Below the pieces are notes generated by a model. The model was not told the origin of the DNA. It did not search any database and saw nothing but the letters and a program-made list of their open reading frames with translations. Made by a program: the position numbers and the translations under genes. 64,000 nucleotides of DNA, from positions 1,047,001-1,111,000 of the forward strand of contig JAAROD010000014.1 of the NCBI GenBank assembly GCA_012274445.1, in the 5' to 3' direction. This DNA comes from Sclerotiophoma versabilis (lineage: Eukaryota > Ascomycota > Dothideomycetes > Pleosporales > Didymellaceae). Shown here piece after piece: positions 45,308-56,391 of the stretch (position 1 is its first letter; every line of letters begins with the position of its first letter).

Positions 45308-46239
45308 TCAGTCCGAGTCGCTGCTAGACGAAGAGCTGCTACCTCCCCGGCTGCGGCTCCTATGCTTGTGCTTCTTGTGTCCATGACCATGAGAGCTGCC
45401 TGGATACAGACCGCCTAATCCAGCGGAGGACCCAGCATATGACGACCCATGATGGGAGGAGCTGTGATGGGAGCTGTGGCTGTGGCTGCGGTGTTTCTTG
45501 TGCTTCTTGTGCTTCTTCTTCTCGTCATGCCTGCATCGACTGTTAGCAACACGACTCAGTAAGGTTTAACGTCCACAGATGACTCACTTGTCGCTCAGCA
45601 TGTTTGCGCCGACCGCGCCTGCGATCAGTCCACCAATGGTGCCCAGGGCTCCACCTCCCATCTTGTTGCCGAGGAGCGCGCCACCTGCACCTCCTATGAG
45701 TGTAGAACCGAGGCCACGCTCGCCATCTGCGGGACCACCTGGCGCGCCAGGCTCGCCATACTGACCCGGCTGCTGACCGTAGCCCTGCTGTTGGTGCTGC
45801 TGGTGCTGCTGGTCACCGTAGCCATGCTGCGGCTGGCCGTGCTGTTGGCTGGGGTCATGGTACTGCTGGTGCTGCGCTGGCGGTGGATAGGGAGAGTGGC
45901 TGCGGTTGGCATCGTGGTCGTACTGGCCCTGAGGAGCGCCGTAGCCGTGCTGCGGAGGAGCTTGGCCGTACTGATCGTGCGCCGGCGGTGCGTACTGGCT
46001 CTGTGCAGGCGTTAGCAGCGGTGCATGCAATGTGTTGGGCGCACTCGTCGCGCACTCGCACTCACATGTTGCTGAGGGTAGGGGCTGTGTCCCTGACCGT
46101 ACTGGTCGTGTTGGGGCTGACCGTACGACGGTGCCGAAGGGTACTGCTGCTGCTGGTTATAGCCGCCGTAGCCCTGCTGCTGTTGGTGTGCGCCGTCGTA
46201 GCCGTGGCCTTGGCCGCCGTAATAGTCGTTGCTCGACAT
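45308..46239 (-). CDS. Q/G/Y/H-rich protein with glycine-zipper segment
   Basis: Three exons (46239-46066, 46000-45588, 45530-45308) spliced by consensus GTGAGT introns give about 270 residues. The N-terminal half is low complexity, made of Gln, Gly, Tyr, His and Pro (YGGYNQQQQYPSAPSYGQP), prion-like in composition. A glycine-zipper region follows (STLIGGAGGALLGNKMGGG and LGTIGGLIAGAVGANML), the type that can form membrane-associated helical hairpins. The tail is a Lys/His/Ser-rich string (KKKHKKHKKHRSHSHSS) ending in acidic Ser-Asp. Related proteins are common in filamentous fungi and mostly uncharacterised. Function unknown. Confidence 0.82.
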
Positions 46240-47037
46240 GGCAAACGTGTTTGGAAGTAGAGATGCGTAGGGGAGGTACTGTGAAGGCAGAAAGAGCTCA
46301 GCGGCGGAGCTGTGCTTATGTCTCTGGCGGGGGAGGGGCGGCAGGAAGCGCGGGTGGTTGGTTGGGCGTTGGTCGCATCACACGCGCCTTCAAATGCGAC
46401 ACGCCTGCTTCGGTCAGCGTAGGCGCCGCCATGCCCGGGACTGCCGACATGGGTGCCATCGCAGCTGAGCTGAGCGCAATTTGGTGGAGTGGGGACGTGT
46501 GATCAGGGAGAGAGTGACTGCGGAGGGGCTGAAGCAGTGGCGGTGCAGCCGAGGAGACGTTGCGATTGGCCGGCCAGTCTGACTCAGGTCGTGAACTGTG
46601 GTTTGCTGCTGGCTACGTCATGGGGCTAAGTCACTGGTGACTGCCTCGCTGTCACTCGACCACCAACAACCCACCGTGTGCGACACTCCCAACGAACGCG
46701 TATGGTGGCGGTATCATTCGTACGAACTCCTTTGATCCTACACTTCTTTTGTCACACCCAGTCTTCCTTTTGTAGGCTCTCGTGGAGTATGATGAATATC
46801 AGGGGCATGATTGCGCGTATATCTAAGCGGAATGAAGGACGTAGCCAATCTGGTCACGAATGAGTCTTAAGGGGCTACCAAGCGCGTCTGCCTCTACAGC
46901 GGTCGTTGCCTGCATCGATCAGCATGCGCTGAGGGGACGATAGACTGACGACTTTGCCATGTCGCGCCAACACTGAAACAGTGCACGGAACAGAACCATT
47001 ACCTGAAGTAATAATATCACCAAACCCGTTGACTTTC
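46240..47037. other. Intergenic region, nothing recognised
   Basis: Promoter side of the glycine-zipper gene. Open plus-strand frames here are low-complexity shadows. Confidence 0.5.
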
Positions 47038-47156
47038 ACATACGACCATAGGACGTTGAAAACAAGGCTTCCCGTTCGCTCAGCCCTATTTAAGCAACGT
47101 ACCGGCGGATTAGTAGTTAGGTGGGTGACCACTAGCGAATACCCGCTGTTGTATGT
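47038..47156 (+). rRNA. 5S ribosomal RNA gene (dispersed copy)
   Basis: 119 bases with the full fungal 5S layout. The ends ACATAC and GTATGT pair as helix I. Internal segments include ACCATAGG, GGCTTCCCGTTCGCTCAGCC and the box C-like TAGTAGTTAGGTGGGTGACC, ending TGTTGTATGT. T-runs downstream (from 47156 and again at about 47165) can act as RNA polymerase III terminators. The helix II/III arm is unusual but self-complementary: GACGTTG on one side faces CAACGT on the other. A few transitions from the usual fungal consensus (for example AGTTAGG for AGTTGGG) raise the chance of a variant or decaying copy. It is a single dispersed copy, as in many Pezizomycotina. Confidence 0.85.
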
Positions 47157-47645
47157 TTTTGAGCTTTTTGCACTTCCGCCATCATCAACCTCTTCACGCT
47201 CTGGTGCGAACTCTAGATGCAGCAACGTCGACTGCTTTGGAGGGTTTCATTCTTTTGCAAATCTCGGGCCGGAAGTGCTGTACATTCATTGCCCTGACTG
47301 TATCAACACATCGACTTAAAGCCCTGTTGGGTCTGACCGCTTCGAACTTTATTTATCTCGCCCATGCCTTTATCTTTCTTCACCGCCCCTTTGGCTAGAT
47401 GACGGATATTCACTGGAAGCTAGGACGTACTCAAGTTGAGTACATTCTATCAGATGTTCCGAAATCATCTGGTGCAAGAAGCTCACTAATGTTACCTTAA
47501 ATAATCCCCAAGCGGGTGATCATCTTAGAGCTCTCGTTCTCGCGTCTGGCTTGTCTTGTCTCGCTTCTCACGTAGCAGGTTCTGTAAGCTCTGTCCAGTC
47601 AGCGATGCTCTGTCGTAGTTTGTGTAATTGTGGCAAGCTTTGAGG
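47157..47645. other. Intergenic region, nothing recognised
   Basis: Between the 5S gene and the helicase relic. A helicase C-terminal domain would be expected here if the helicase gene were complete, and none is seen. Confidence 0.5.
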
Positions 47646-47649
47646 GAGA

Positions 47650-49590
47650 CTATTCACCTTGATAGCAGAACTGTCCGAGAGAACTGTAGCGGCATTGTGT
47701 ACACATATCCTCTCCCATTGAGAGACGTGCGCTCAGTATCGCTTGAAGGGGTACATCTAGTGCGATTTGTTCATCCAGACTCGAATTTTGAGGTGCATAG
47801 GCCCCGAGATTACATATCAGACGAAGCCTGTTGATCTGCTGGATCTTTTTAGCCCAAGAGCTACCACGCGATCCATCAAGCAGCTTTGCCACAGGTAGCT
47901 CTATGCGCCGATAATGTCTTTCCTCTTGCTCGTCGAAGGAAACGTAAAGAATCTTGTCTGTTTTGGCGGGCAATTTCAGGATTCTTTTCGTTCTGCGTAG
48001 CATGAAGCATGAGAGAAACCTTTGAATGTTTGGACCGCTTCATCCAAAGGTTTGACTTGCCATAGCTGTGAGATTTCTTCGTCAAAGACTTTGGGATCGT
48101 CGTAGGGGACGAAGTGGAGGAATCTGAACAGTCCAAGGAAATCAGTTAGACTATTCTGATCCGGAGTACCAGGAATAGCCCATCTAGTCCTGGCGTTGAG
48201 TGCTGCTATGGCTCGCGCAGTCGATGTCCTATGGTTTCGGATTTTGTGTGCTGTCAACTCTTCAGCATGCGTGCCTTGTCTGCATACAATCGTAGGGTGC
48301 GCAAACCTTCGTCCAATGTAATACGCCTCCAGGAACAAGTGAACACAGAGCCAGGAGTAGACTGCACTTTCCTTTGTTCGTGCTCAATTATCTGGTACGT
48401 GGTGAAGACGACGTTGGGCGGGACCATGCCGTTGGATAACTGCAGTCTGTTCTTATCATGATGAACAAAGAACGTCAATTTTCCGTGATGAACGTGACTG
48501 GATCCTTGTAGATACAATCATCGCTTCAAAAACAAGAGAAGTCGTACTTTTCCAACTGAGAGATCCAAACCGGAATGACTACAGGTTTCATCAGTCCTGC
48601 GATGTGGCAATCGACAACGAGATCTTACGGCTCAACGGTACTACGACAAGAGTGGAACAGAGCCTCTCTGTAGAATTACGTCTCATCGAGGATGAATGTC
48701 TGTTGTTATTAGTATAGTCGGAGGCGATCAGTGCAATTATGCTCAAGGTCTTTCCAAGGCCCATCTCATCTGCAAGAAGGCCCCATCTCCAGAGAGGTCC
48801 TGGGTCTGGTTGTGTTTGGTTGGTGATAATATTAGTATACCTTAAACATGGACCTTTCAGTATCTCTGAGTATACACAAAGCGTCTCAAATACTGACCCG
48901 GGTCTGTCTGCTTGTGGCGTCCACAGCCCAACGCTATCTTCATTCGGGTGCAATCCTTGCTCTCGCTTCAGGAAAAACGTGAGCGCCTGTCTTTAGTGCC
49001 TGCAATGGAGTTAGATAAAGTAACCTTTATTCGAACCCAATTGACGTACGATTGTAGGGGCGTGCGAAGAGATGCAGGTGTAGGCGTCTCGTAGAGATGG
49101 TCAATTGTCTCAAATCCGGCCAAAATGTCCGAACAAGCTGGAGTGAAATCCTCAACTGATTGTTGAAGGGCCATTGATAGACCAGGCGTAGTAACCGGCG
49201 TCTCTTGTACGCTAAAAAGATACTGAGGATTCATGTACAGGACATCACAATCACAACCAACTGGGTCTTCTAAGAAGCGCCCACATTGCGTCATGAAATC
49301 CCCAACATCACCGAAGCGGCATCTAGGCCCATAGATTTCGATGCTCATATTGCCAACCAATCTTTCGCAAACTTTGGTACTCGTACAGCTGCAATAGCGT
49401 CTCTTCGTAGAGTCAGCTGACACGCAAGCTCGGTATTGTCCACCAGCCTCGACAAGATTTTGCCAATATGTCCGTCCGGTTTCCCGAGAAGTATTCCTGT
49501 CACTGCATGGTACAGGTAGCTCGCGGGTGTGAAGACGACGGGTGCAACGGTAGATGCATGAAGGGCTGTGGCCTTGGATGTAGCGACCAC
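47650..49590 (-). pseudogene. SNF2-family helicase relic (Rad5/HLTF-like), truncated
   Basis: Minus-strand remnants in correct order: YGPRCRFGDVGDF, TPLQS then RQALTFFLKREQG, LLADEMGLGKTLSIIALIA (Walker A), VVFTTYQII, SWRRITLDEG plus AHKIRN (DEAH box), RWAIPGTPDQNSLTDFLGL, and MLRRTK...LPAKTD. Several gaps fit normal introns (for example 48254-48310). Damage is also clear. An in-frame TAA inside the HQRQAL motif at about 48980 fits CAA to TAA. A frameshift lies at SHA/MLRRTK near 48000 and another near 49350. The RING and helicase C-terminal half is missing. Ends are approximate. A former nuclear DNA-dependent ATPase of the repair/chromatin type. Confidence 0.75.
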
Positions 49591-49932
49591 ACGGCAATCT
49601 ATGAGCTGAAAAGATCAGCATGATTTATTGTTGCATTATCATGAAACGTACCATGCCGAAACATACAATAGTGTTCTTACAGATTAAGCATACTTTCCTG
49701 GTTGACGTACGGCATTATGAAGATCGACAATCAATCGCTTCCTTGGTATCGCCTGTGGGTGAAACTGACATACGAGTACAGGCTTATACTGGTTCAGTAG
49801 CACAGACGACCATGAGAGATGTGTTACGTGCGACGATTGATGAGTTAACAAAATTGTGGAAATGCGGCAATAGTATCGTCCTACTCTACCCGCTCCTAGA
49901 TTTCCCTAACGATCTTAGATGCATAGATTTTC

Positions 49933-52197
49933 ATGGAACAACACGACCCCACCATGTTCAGCAAATTGGCTATGGAGTTCCAAGGCGCCGTAATCTATCT
50001 TCTGTCATACGACACGGTGGACAGGATTCCAGACCCTATGCTTTACGCTTCCCAGAGATCACACGTGTCTTTTGCGTTCTAATGCCGCTTCCCGCATTGT
50101 CTGAAGGTATCGGCAGGTTTCGCATTAGAACAACTCAGGACTCAACACGAAATGGGCCATGCACGTTGGGTGCATTGCAAAGTGGAAACTTGTCAATATA
50201 ACCGCATCGGGTTTGACAACAAGACCGCGCTTAACAAACACAATCACATGTTCTACGAAGAAAGCCGTTCCTTCACCGTTCCTCCCAAGGTCCGAAGAGT
50301 CGCCAAGGTGAAAGAGTTTCGGCTCCTGCTCAGGACGAAAGACGATTTTCTCGAACACGGGCAGGCTCAATCTGGCCAGGGTTTTGGCCAGGATTCCTCT
50401 ATTCAAGAACTTCAATAAAGCACCGATTAGATGGGCGCTTTCCTGCGCGAGACTTAACAAGAGTACAAGGAGTTGCGGCTCTGTCATCAAATCAGCTATT
50501 GACGGACCAGGTGCGCTTAAGCATGATGCCACCAGATCTAAATCCAAATGTAAAGGTGCAGTTGCTTAGGGGGCTAGAGCAGCAATTCCGCCAGGTCCTT
50601 GCCAACTACATGACTACTGTTCGGCGAAACAACACAATACAGAATGGGATGTTGGCGGGCGGTCCCGGAATTCCAGGACAACATGACAAACCCTTTAATC
50701 AACAACAGGGCGTACAGGCGGGCATGCCTAGCGCTGTTCCTCAGTCCAATACTACCACAGGCATAGCACCGCCGGCGCCAATAACACCAAATCAGGCACA
50801 GGGGAGAACACCGCAACAACCTCTGGACAAGGCAAACTTACCCCCCTATCAATGTCACACCGCAAGAGCTGTATATGTTTCGACAGAAGATCCAGCAGCA
50901 AAATCTTAGCATGAGTATGAACATGTCAGACGATCAACTACGGCAACATGTTTCGCAGCAAAAGATGAGGGACAGGAAACAACAGCAACAACAACTGCTT
51001 GCCTAGCAACAGCAGCTATAACGTAATAAGTTACAAAAGCAGCGGCAGCAGCTGCCCTAGCGTCCACAGCAGCCACCTAAACGCTATTCGACTGCTTAAT
51101 TTTAAGTTGCTCAGTCTACACCCCAGTTAGCGCAGCTTGCACCTAATACACCTAAGAATCTTAAAGCGACCTAACGACGATTATGCTGAAGCCTATTGCC
51201 AATCAATCTGCAGGCAGTGCGGGGCCGCAAGCGCCTATTATGTTGTCTCAGAGGTCTTAACAAGGTCTTAACAAGGTCTATTAGCAAGGTCTTGACCTTA
51301 CGCAGAAGCAGAAGTCAAAGCTTATGCCCGCACAGCAAGCTTAAGTCGGGGCAAACCCGCTTAAGGCTTGAGACACTTCAAATACCGCTGACCGCTAGGG
51401 GGGCACAGCAGCCGTGTTAAGCGCCTGGTTTCGGTGAGATTCGAGCTTGGATGGCTGACCTGGCAAACAAAAATTACTGATATTATGGCAGAAACATAGA
51501 GAACTTTGCCCCTTGGGCAACCAGTACAATTGTAACTAGTAGTACTCGCTTATCTACAGTTGTTCCTTCAGGGCGGCTCTCTGATCTAAAGGTAGACCAC
51601 GCACTCCGCGCCTTTAATGCGTCGTTCAATGTCGAGAATGGCTCAGAAGGCATCGTACAACATATTATAACGACACTATTTCTGCTCTTTCGAGACCGAA
51701 CTGTTGAGGACGGCACGCTTAAAGACACAATCACAATTTCAACAAACGGGTTCAAAACCCATGTCCGCAGCATTCTTACTTTTGTCACCAAGATTATATC
51801 TAGAATGTCGCGACAAACACAAGGCCATGAACATAATAACGTCCGTGGAGCTTTGAGATTGGTGCTTCTGTAAGGCTTAATAAGGCTGAGCAAACATACT
51901 GGACCGAGTCCGCGCTGTTAAAGCCATACTGATTCGGGTTCTCTAGATCACAATGACTCTTCAATTTCACATTCTAAGTCCTATCCCACCGCGGAGTTGG
52001 TTTCTAGTTATCATACCAAAAGAACTCCCCTTCCTTCTGTAATGTACGCATTCTCATCTGTTCGCATCAACAATATTACAACGCTAGAACAGGTGGAAAC
52101 ACCTACTCCACAACAGAAAATCCCATCGCAATCCCTCAGTATCGAGATTAGGACACTGCGCGCTTCATGTCTACATGCACTCCCAATAGTGGTGTAG
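49933..52197 (+). pseudogene. C2H2 zinc-finger / Gln-rich gene relic with RIP-type stops
   Basis: Plus-strand protein-like sequence from MEQHDPTMFSKLAMEF. Finger 1 reads CRFPHCLKVSAGFALEQL with trailing histidines, and its first Cys follows an in-frame TAA (likely CAA). Finger 2 starts WVHCKVETCQYNRIGF and ends in KHNH. After a probable intron near 50400-50500 come a Pro/Gln-rich part (50499-50909), long Gln runs interrupted by many TAG and TAA codons (50940-51400), and a last segment (51480-51880, RNIENFAPWATSTIVT, GIVQHIITTLFLLFRDRT) after a TGA. It may continue to 52197. Stops fall where Gln or Trp/Arg is expected. The relic was probably a transcriptional regulator. Confidence 0.6.
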
Positions 52198-52570
52198 AGC
52201 CCCCTTGCCTGTCTCACCGCAGAAACACTGCGAATGCGCCGGCGTCGCCGGGTGGGGGTTACAACTGCGTCGCTGTAGAGCTGAGCATCCTCTTAGGGAA
52301 ATGGGTGGTTAGAATATGATTTATGGATTGTGTTTGTGGTCTTGTGATATTTACTACGTAGCCTTTGAGAGTCGCAAACTGAAGGAGAACCGTGCTAAAA
52401 ATTAGTTTGAAGGTGGTCATCTTTCTGTTTATGAGGCTGAGTGAGAGCTTCGGTCCAACGGGGGTGGCTCTTTATAGGATGAGATAGACTTTGCTTGGCC
52501 AATTCGACAGAACGGCAGCTTCCCACAAGATTGCTGATAGGAATTATATTATTGATAACCAAAAAGTTTT
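52198..52570. other. Spacer at the edge of the AT-rich block
   Basis: No supported gene. Base composition is still ordinary. Confidence 0.4.
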
Positions 52571-52612
52571 CAAATACGACCATAGGATGTTGAAAACACG
52601 TTCTCTTATCCG
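52571..52612 (+). pseudogene. 5S rRNA 5' fragment
   Basis: ATACGACCATAGGATGTTG and GAAAACACG match the start of a 5S gene (compare 47039-47068). The following bases only loosely resemble the CCCGTCCGCT region, and the 3' half with the polymerase III boxes is absent. A broken copy at the margin of the AT-rich region. Confidence 0.6.
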
Positions 52613-54222
52613 GACCGCCGTCTGTCGTGGCACCATTTCGGGAAGACTGTTATGCATATTTTATAGCACTATATACTATTCTAAAACTCTTAATGCTTAC
52701 TTATTAAAAGAGTTATCTAAAGCTATATTAGTCTTATTACTAAACTATATACTATTCTAGTACCTCTTAATAGATTTATATTAGTTTATAGTAGTATAGT
52801 TTTACTTCTAATTAGCTTCTAGATTAGTAATCTTCTTTATTATAGTAGCTTTATATATTCTATTATTAAGGTAATTATAATAAAATTACTATACTATATA
52901 TTAGCTTACTTAGATATTAACCTTTTATAATTAAGTTTAAAGATATTACTACTAGTTAGATTAGCTAGGTTTAAGTAAGTTATAGAATTACTAAGTTAGT
53001 ATATATATATCTATATATATTCTTATAATTCTATATACTAAAAAACCTTCTATTATACTATAATATAAGGTATAAACTAATTATAGATTACTAAGTACTA
53101 CTTAGTAACCTCTAATTAAGTAAGGTATAGTATATCTAATTAGTATAAAATAGAATAGAAAATAGGTATTAAAGAAGTTAATTTTCTTTACTTTTACCTA
53201 TATAATTACGTTACCTTATAAGAAAAGAGAAGCTACTTAGAATTTAATATTATTATTATTTTAAATTATTACCTCTTTCTATCTATTACTTTCTTTTCTA
53301 CTAAACTATTTCTTATCTTTATAAACTAGATACTAAGCTAGTTCTTCTTATTATATATACTAAGAGAATACTAAGAACTTTATTTATAGAATAGTATATA
53401 TTAAACTATAATAATATTACTTAATAAAATTAAAGAGTATAACTTTCTATATATAAATTTATATATATATAGTATTAATCTATATAGAAAATAAGTAGAG
53501 TTACAGCTACTTAAATAAGCTATTAATAGTAATAATATAGAGTAGAGTAGATATATAGTATAAAAAGTATTTAAGTTTTTTTTAACTAAAAAGTAATTCT
53601 ATATATCTATATAAAATATCTAGTAATATACCTTATAGATAAGTAGTATATATAGGTAAGCAGTATACTATTATAATTCTAAGAAATATAGTATTAAATA
53701 TTAAGAATTACTACTCTAGGTATAGTATAGTTAACCTATATAGAAAGAGACATTATAAGTAAGTAACTACTAGTATTAGTAGTTAGTACTTAGCTACTAC
53801 TAAGAGTAATTACGTAATATAATTAGCCTTAGCATAATTAGTATAATTAGTGCTTAGTATAATTAGTAATTAGTATAATTAGTATAACCTACACTACTAA
53901 GTATATTATATTTCTCTTTAGTATATAGTTAGTAGAAATATAACTCTTATAGTTTATATTTAACTATTAAAGTTATACTTTAGTTAAAGACTATAAGTAC
54001 TAATTCTATTAGTTCTTAGGTATAAATAGCGCGTAGTAGATTAGGTTAGGTTATTACCTAGTAAAACACTATAATAATAGAGGGTAATAATAAGTAGTAT
54101 AGAGTAGACTATCTAGCTTAAGAGTTAGGTTAAGATTCTAAAGACAAACTTAATTAATAAGGTTAAATATAAACTATAAGAGTTATATTCCTACTAACTT
54201 ATATACTTACTAGAAAATAGTG

Positions 54223-54368
54223 CTTATTAATAAGTAACTAGAGTTAGTCTAATAAAATACATAGCATTGCTTATTAATAAGTAATAATATATAATACTTA
54301 TTAATAAGCAAGTTATATATATTATACTTATTAATAAGTAAGTTATATATATTATACTTATTAATAAG
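54223..54368. repeat. Five copies of palindrome CTTATTAATAAG
   Basis: Perfect 12-base palindromes start at 54223, 54270, 54297, 54327 and 54357. The last three form a 30-bp tandem with only single-base differences. Confidence 0.8.
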
Positions 54369-55029
54369 CATGTTATATAACTATATAAAGGAGATTCTTC
54401 CTAGCTCTGCCCTAGCTTATAGGTAAGAGCTTTAGTTAGCTACTTAATTATTATACTGCTTTGTCTGCACAGAATTATAACACTATTCTTCTTCTTCTTT
54501 AGGTTTATTCTTAAACTATATAACTAGAATCTAGGCTTATATAAAACTAAGCTTGTCTCTATATTTAGTAACTAGTATATTAAGATATCTTCTTATACCT
54601 ATAACCTTTAACTTAGTCTAGAAATTTATTAAGCTAACACTTCTACTAAAGTTCTCTATAACTACTATTTCTTTAAAGGCTATAAGTACTATATTATACT
54701 AAATACTATAAAGCGTCTAAAATATACTAAGTGCACTAAGGCTAGAAAGCCTTATATTAATATATTATAAAAGTTACTAGACTATACTTATAAAGAGTAT
54801 AAAAAGAAGGTAGAAGAAGATAAAACCTTATTAGTAACTGTTATTACGCAGTTGTTGCAAAATAAGAAGATTCTAAAATAAGCTAAGAATTGCATGTAGT
54901 AAAAGGCGCTGTATATAGTAAATAAAATAGCTAAATTAAGAGAACTAGATCTTACTAAGAAGATAGATTATCTAGCAGCGTTAATAGGTATATATACCTT
55001 ACCTATAACCTAGGCTACTCTTAGGCTTA

Positions 55030-56000
55030 TTAAAGAGTCTATTATAAACTATAGTACCTCTATACTTATTAGTAGTAGTTTATAAGGTACGTTAGAGGTT
55101 TCTATATATTTTCTAATTCTAGGTAACCTAACTATTTAACTAGGTATTAAATACCTTTCTTAGTTCTCTAATATATTATTATTTTTTTAACTTTCTACTT
55201 ATTATTGCTGTTAGCTTAGTAGTAGAAGTCTTTCTAGATTAGCATTCTTAGATTAGTAGGTTCTAATAGCAAAATATAGAACACTAGATAGATCTTTATA
55301 TTCTTAGGTAGCTTAAGTTAATAGTTAACTAGACTAACTTGCTTAGAAATAAAAAATAGTCTAACCTTAACCTTATCTAGTTTTTTTATTATTCTCTATA
55401 TTCTAAGATTTTTTATAAGAAGATAGACCTTATCCCTCTCTTTTAGCTAAGGTACTGTTTTTTATTTCTAGTTAATATATAAAATAGCTTGTTTCTAAGC
55501 TTATATAATGTTTTTAAGTAATTTCTAGTATACTTCCTTTAGCCTAACTACTAAAGCTATTACTAATTCTATCTAAATAGAGTAATTAAGAGATTATATA
55601 AAGAGATTTAGGTATCTTCTATAGTTTATAAAGAATAGTATTATACCTATTACTTCTAATAACTTATTATTATATACAATCTATACTATAGATAATAGTA
55701 AAACCTAGTTATTCTGTTTCTAGTTACTGTAGATCTAAAGGTATATTTCTATAGTCTAATTTATTCTTTCTATTTATCTATCTATCTGCAGATAATAGGC
55801 TGTAGATAGCTTTTTCTTAGTACCTAATATAGTAAGTATTATAGTCTAATAGTTTAATATAAAAAGCTTATCTCTATTACTAATAATTAACTTAGGTATT
55901 CTATAGTAGTAGATAATCTAATTAATAAATACTATAGCTAGCTGCTGCGCAGTGTAGCTATATCTAAATAGTATTATTTTAGTATACTTAGTAAATTAAT
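55030..56000 (-). mobile_element. RIP-degraded gypsy (chromovirus) pol 3' part
   Basis: Reading the minus strand through many stops gives integrase core sequence: FTKYTKIILFRYSYTAQQLA, IIYYYRIPKLIISNRDKLF, then LGTKKKLSTAYYLQIDR and IERIN (the HPQTDGQTER-type motif), with stops where Gln or Trp would be. Further downstream is VYLLIKNLR, then a chromodomain-like stretch ending GIQYLVKQLGYLELEN-like in which TAG replaces W and Q (about 55070-55200). A C-terminal chromodomain marks the chromovirus group of Ty3/gypsy elements. The Copia element interrupts its integrase; the upstream half continues at 63540. Confidence 0.75.
55996..56000. repeat. Target-site duplication, left copy (TTAAT)
   Basis: TTAAT lies immediately before the 5' LTR. 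The same five bases follow the 3' LTR at 63540-63544. Confidence 0.9.
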
Positions 56001-56269
56001 TGTTGCGTAATTGAGCTGCTTGGTTGGTTGTGTAGGGATTAATTGGCCTGGAGAATCGGCCGCGAGCCGCTCCGGAGCTAACTAAAAGCTCGTTATGTTA
56101 GTATAACGGTAACAAGCAACCCCAACAGCAAGCAGGAGCTCGCTTCGGATAAGTCACGTGACCCACACAGATTTCCTATGTATATAACAGACCGCTTTCG
56201 TCTGATCTTAGATAGGCACTAATCAAATACTATCGATCAACTGAGTATAGTCCTTCAAGCTCAATCACA
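56001..56269 (+). repeat. 5' LTR of Copia element
   Basis: Starts TGTTGCG and ends AATCACA. It contains a TATA-like TATGTATATAA at about 56189-56199, upstream of the probable transcript start. Differs from the 3' LTR at 19 positions by my count, all transitions, no indels. Confidence 0.95.
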
Positions 56270-56391
56270 GTTATAAGCCCGGCTTCCTAAGAACAGTAGA
56301 TCTCCCTGCGCACTCAGCCAAATAGAGCTTGTCAGACGCAGCTCAACCGCTCCAATCAAACCCAAATTCTCAGTAACCACAAATCGCCACC

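Larger units (their letters stand above)
52640..56000. repeat. AT-rich, RIP-degraded block (left part)
   Basis: Composition changes within a few bases to a mixture dominated by A, T and TA dinucleotides with very few CpG. Stop codons are dense in all frames. Only the right part (about 55030-56000) is identifiable as a gypsy element on the minus strand. At about 54640-55010 a plus-strand trace reads CTKARKPYINI, then YKEYKKKVEEDKTLL and LLQNKKIL, resembling a coiled, Lys-rich accessory protein often seen with fungal transposons; identity unsure. The rest (52640-54600) has no readable coding trace. Confidence 0.85.

Noticed and set aside
46875..47225. 116-codon minus-strand ORF
   Set aside because: It lies across the 5S rRNA gene and has no domain; a shadow of the RNA gene.
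49620..50201. 193-codon plus-strand ORF
   Set aside because: A different frame over the same stretch carries the C2H2 finger (CRFPHC...), which is better supported; this ORF is a shadow.
50125..50547. 140-codon minus-strand ORF
   Set aside because: Antisense to the second C2H2 finger; no domain.
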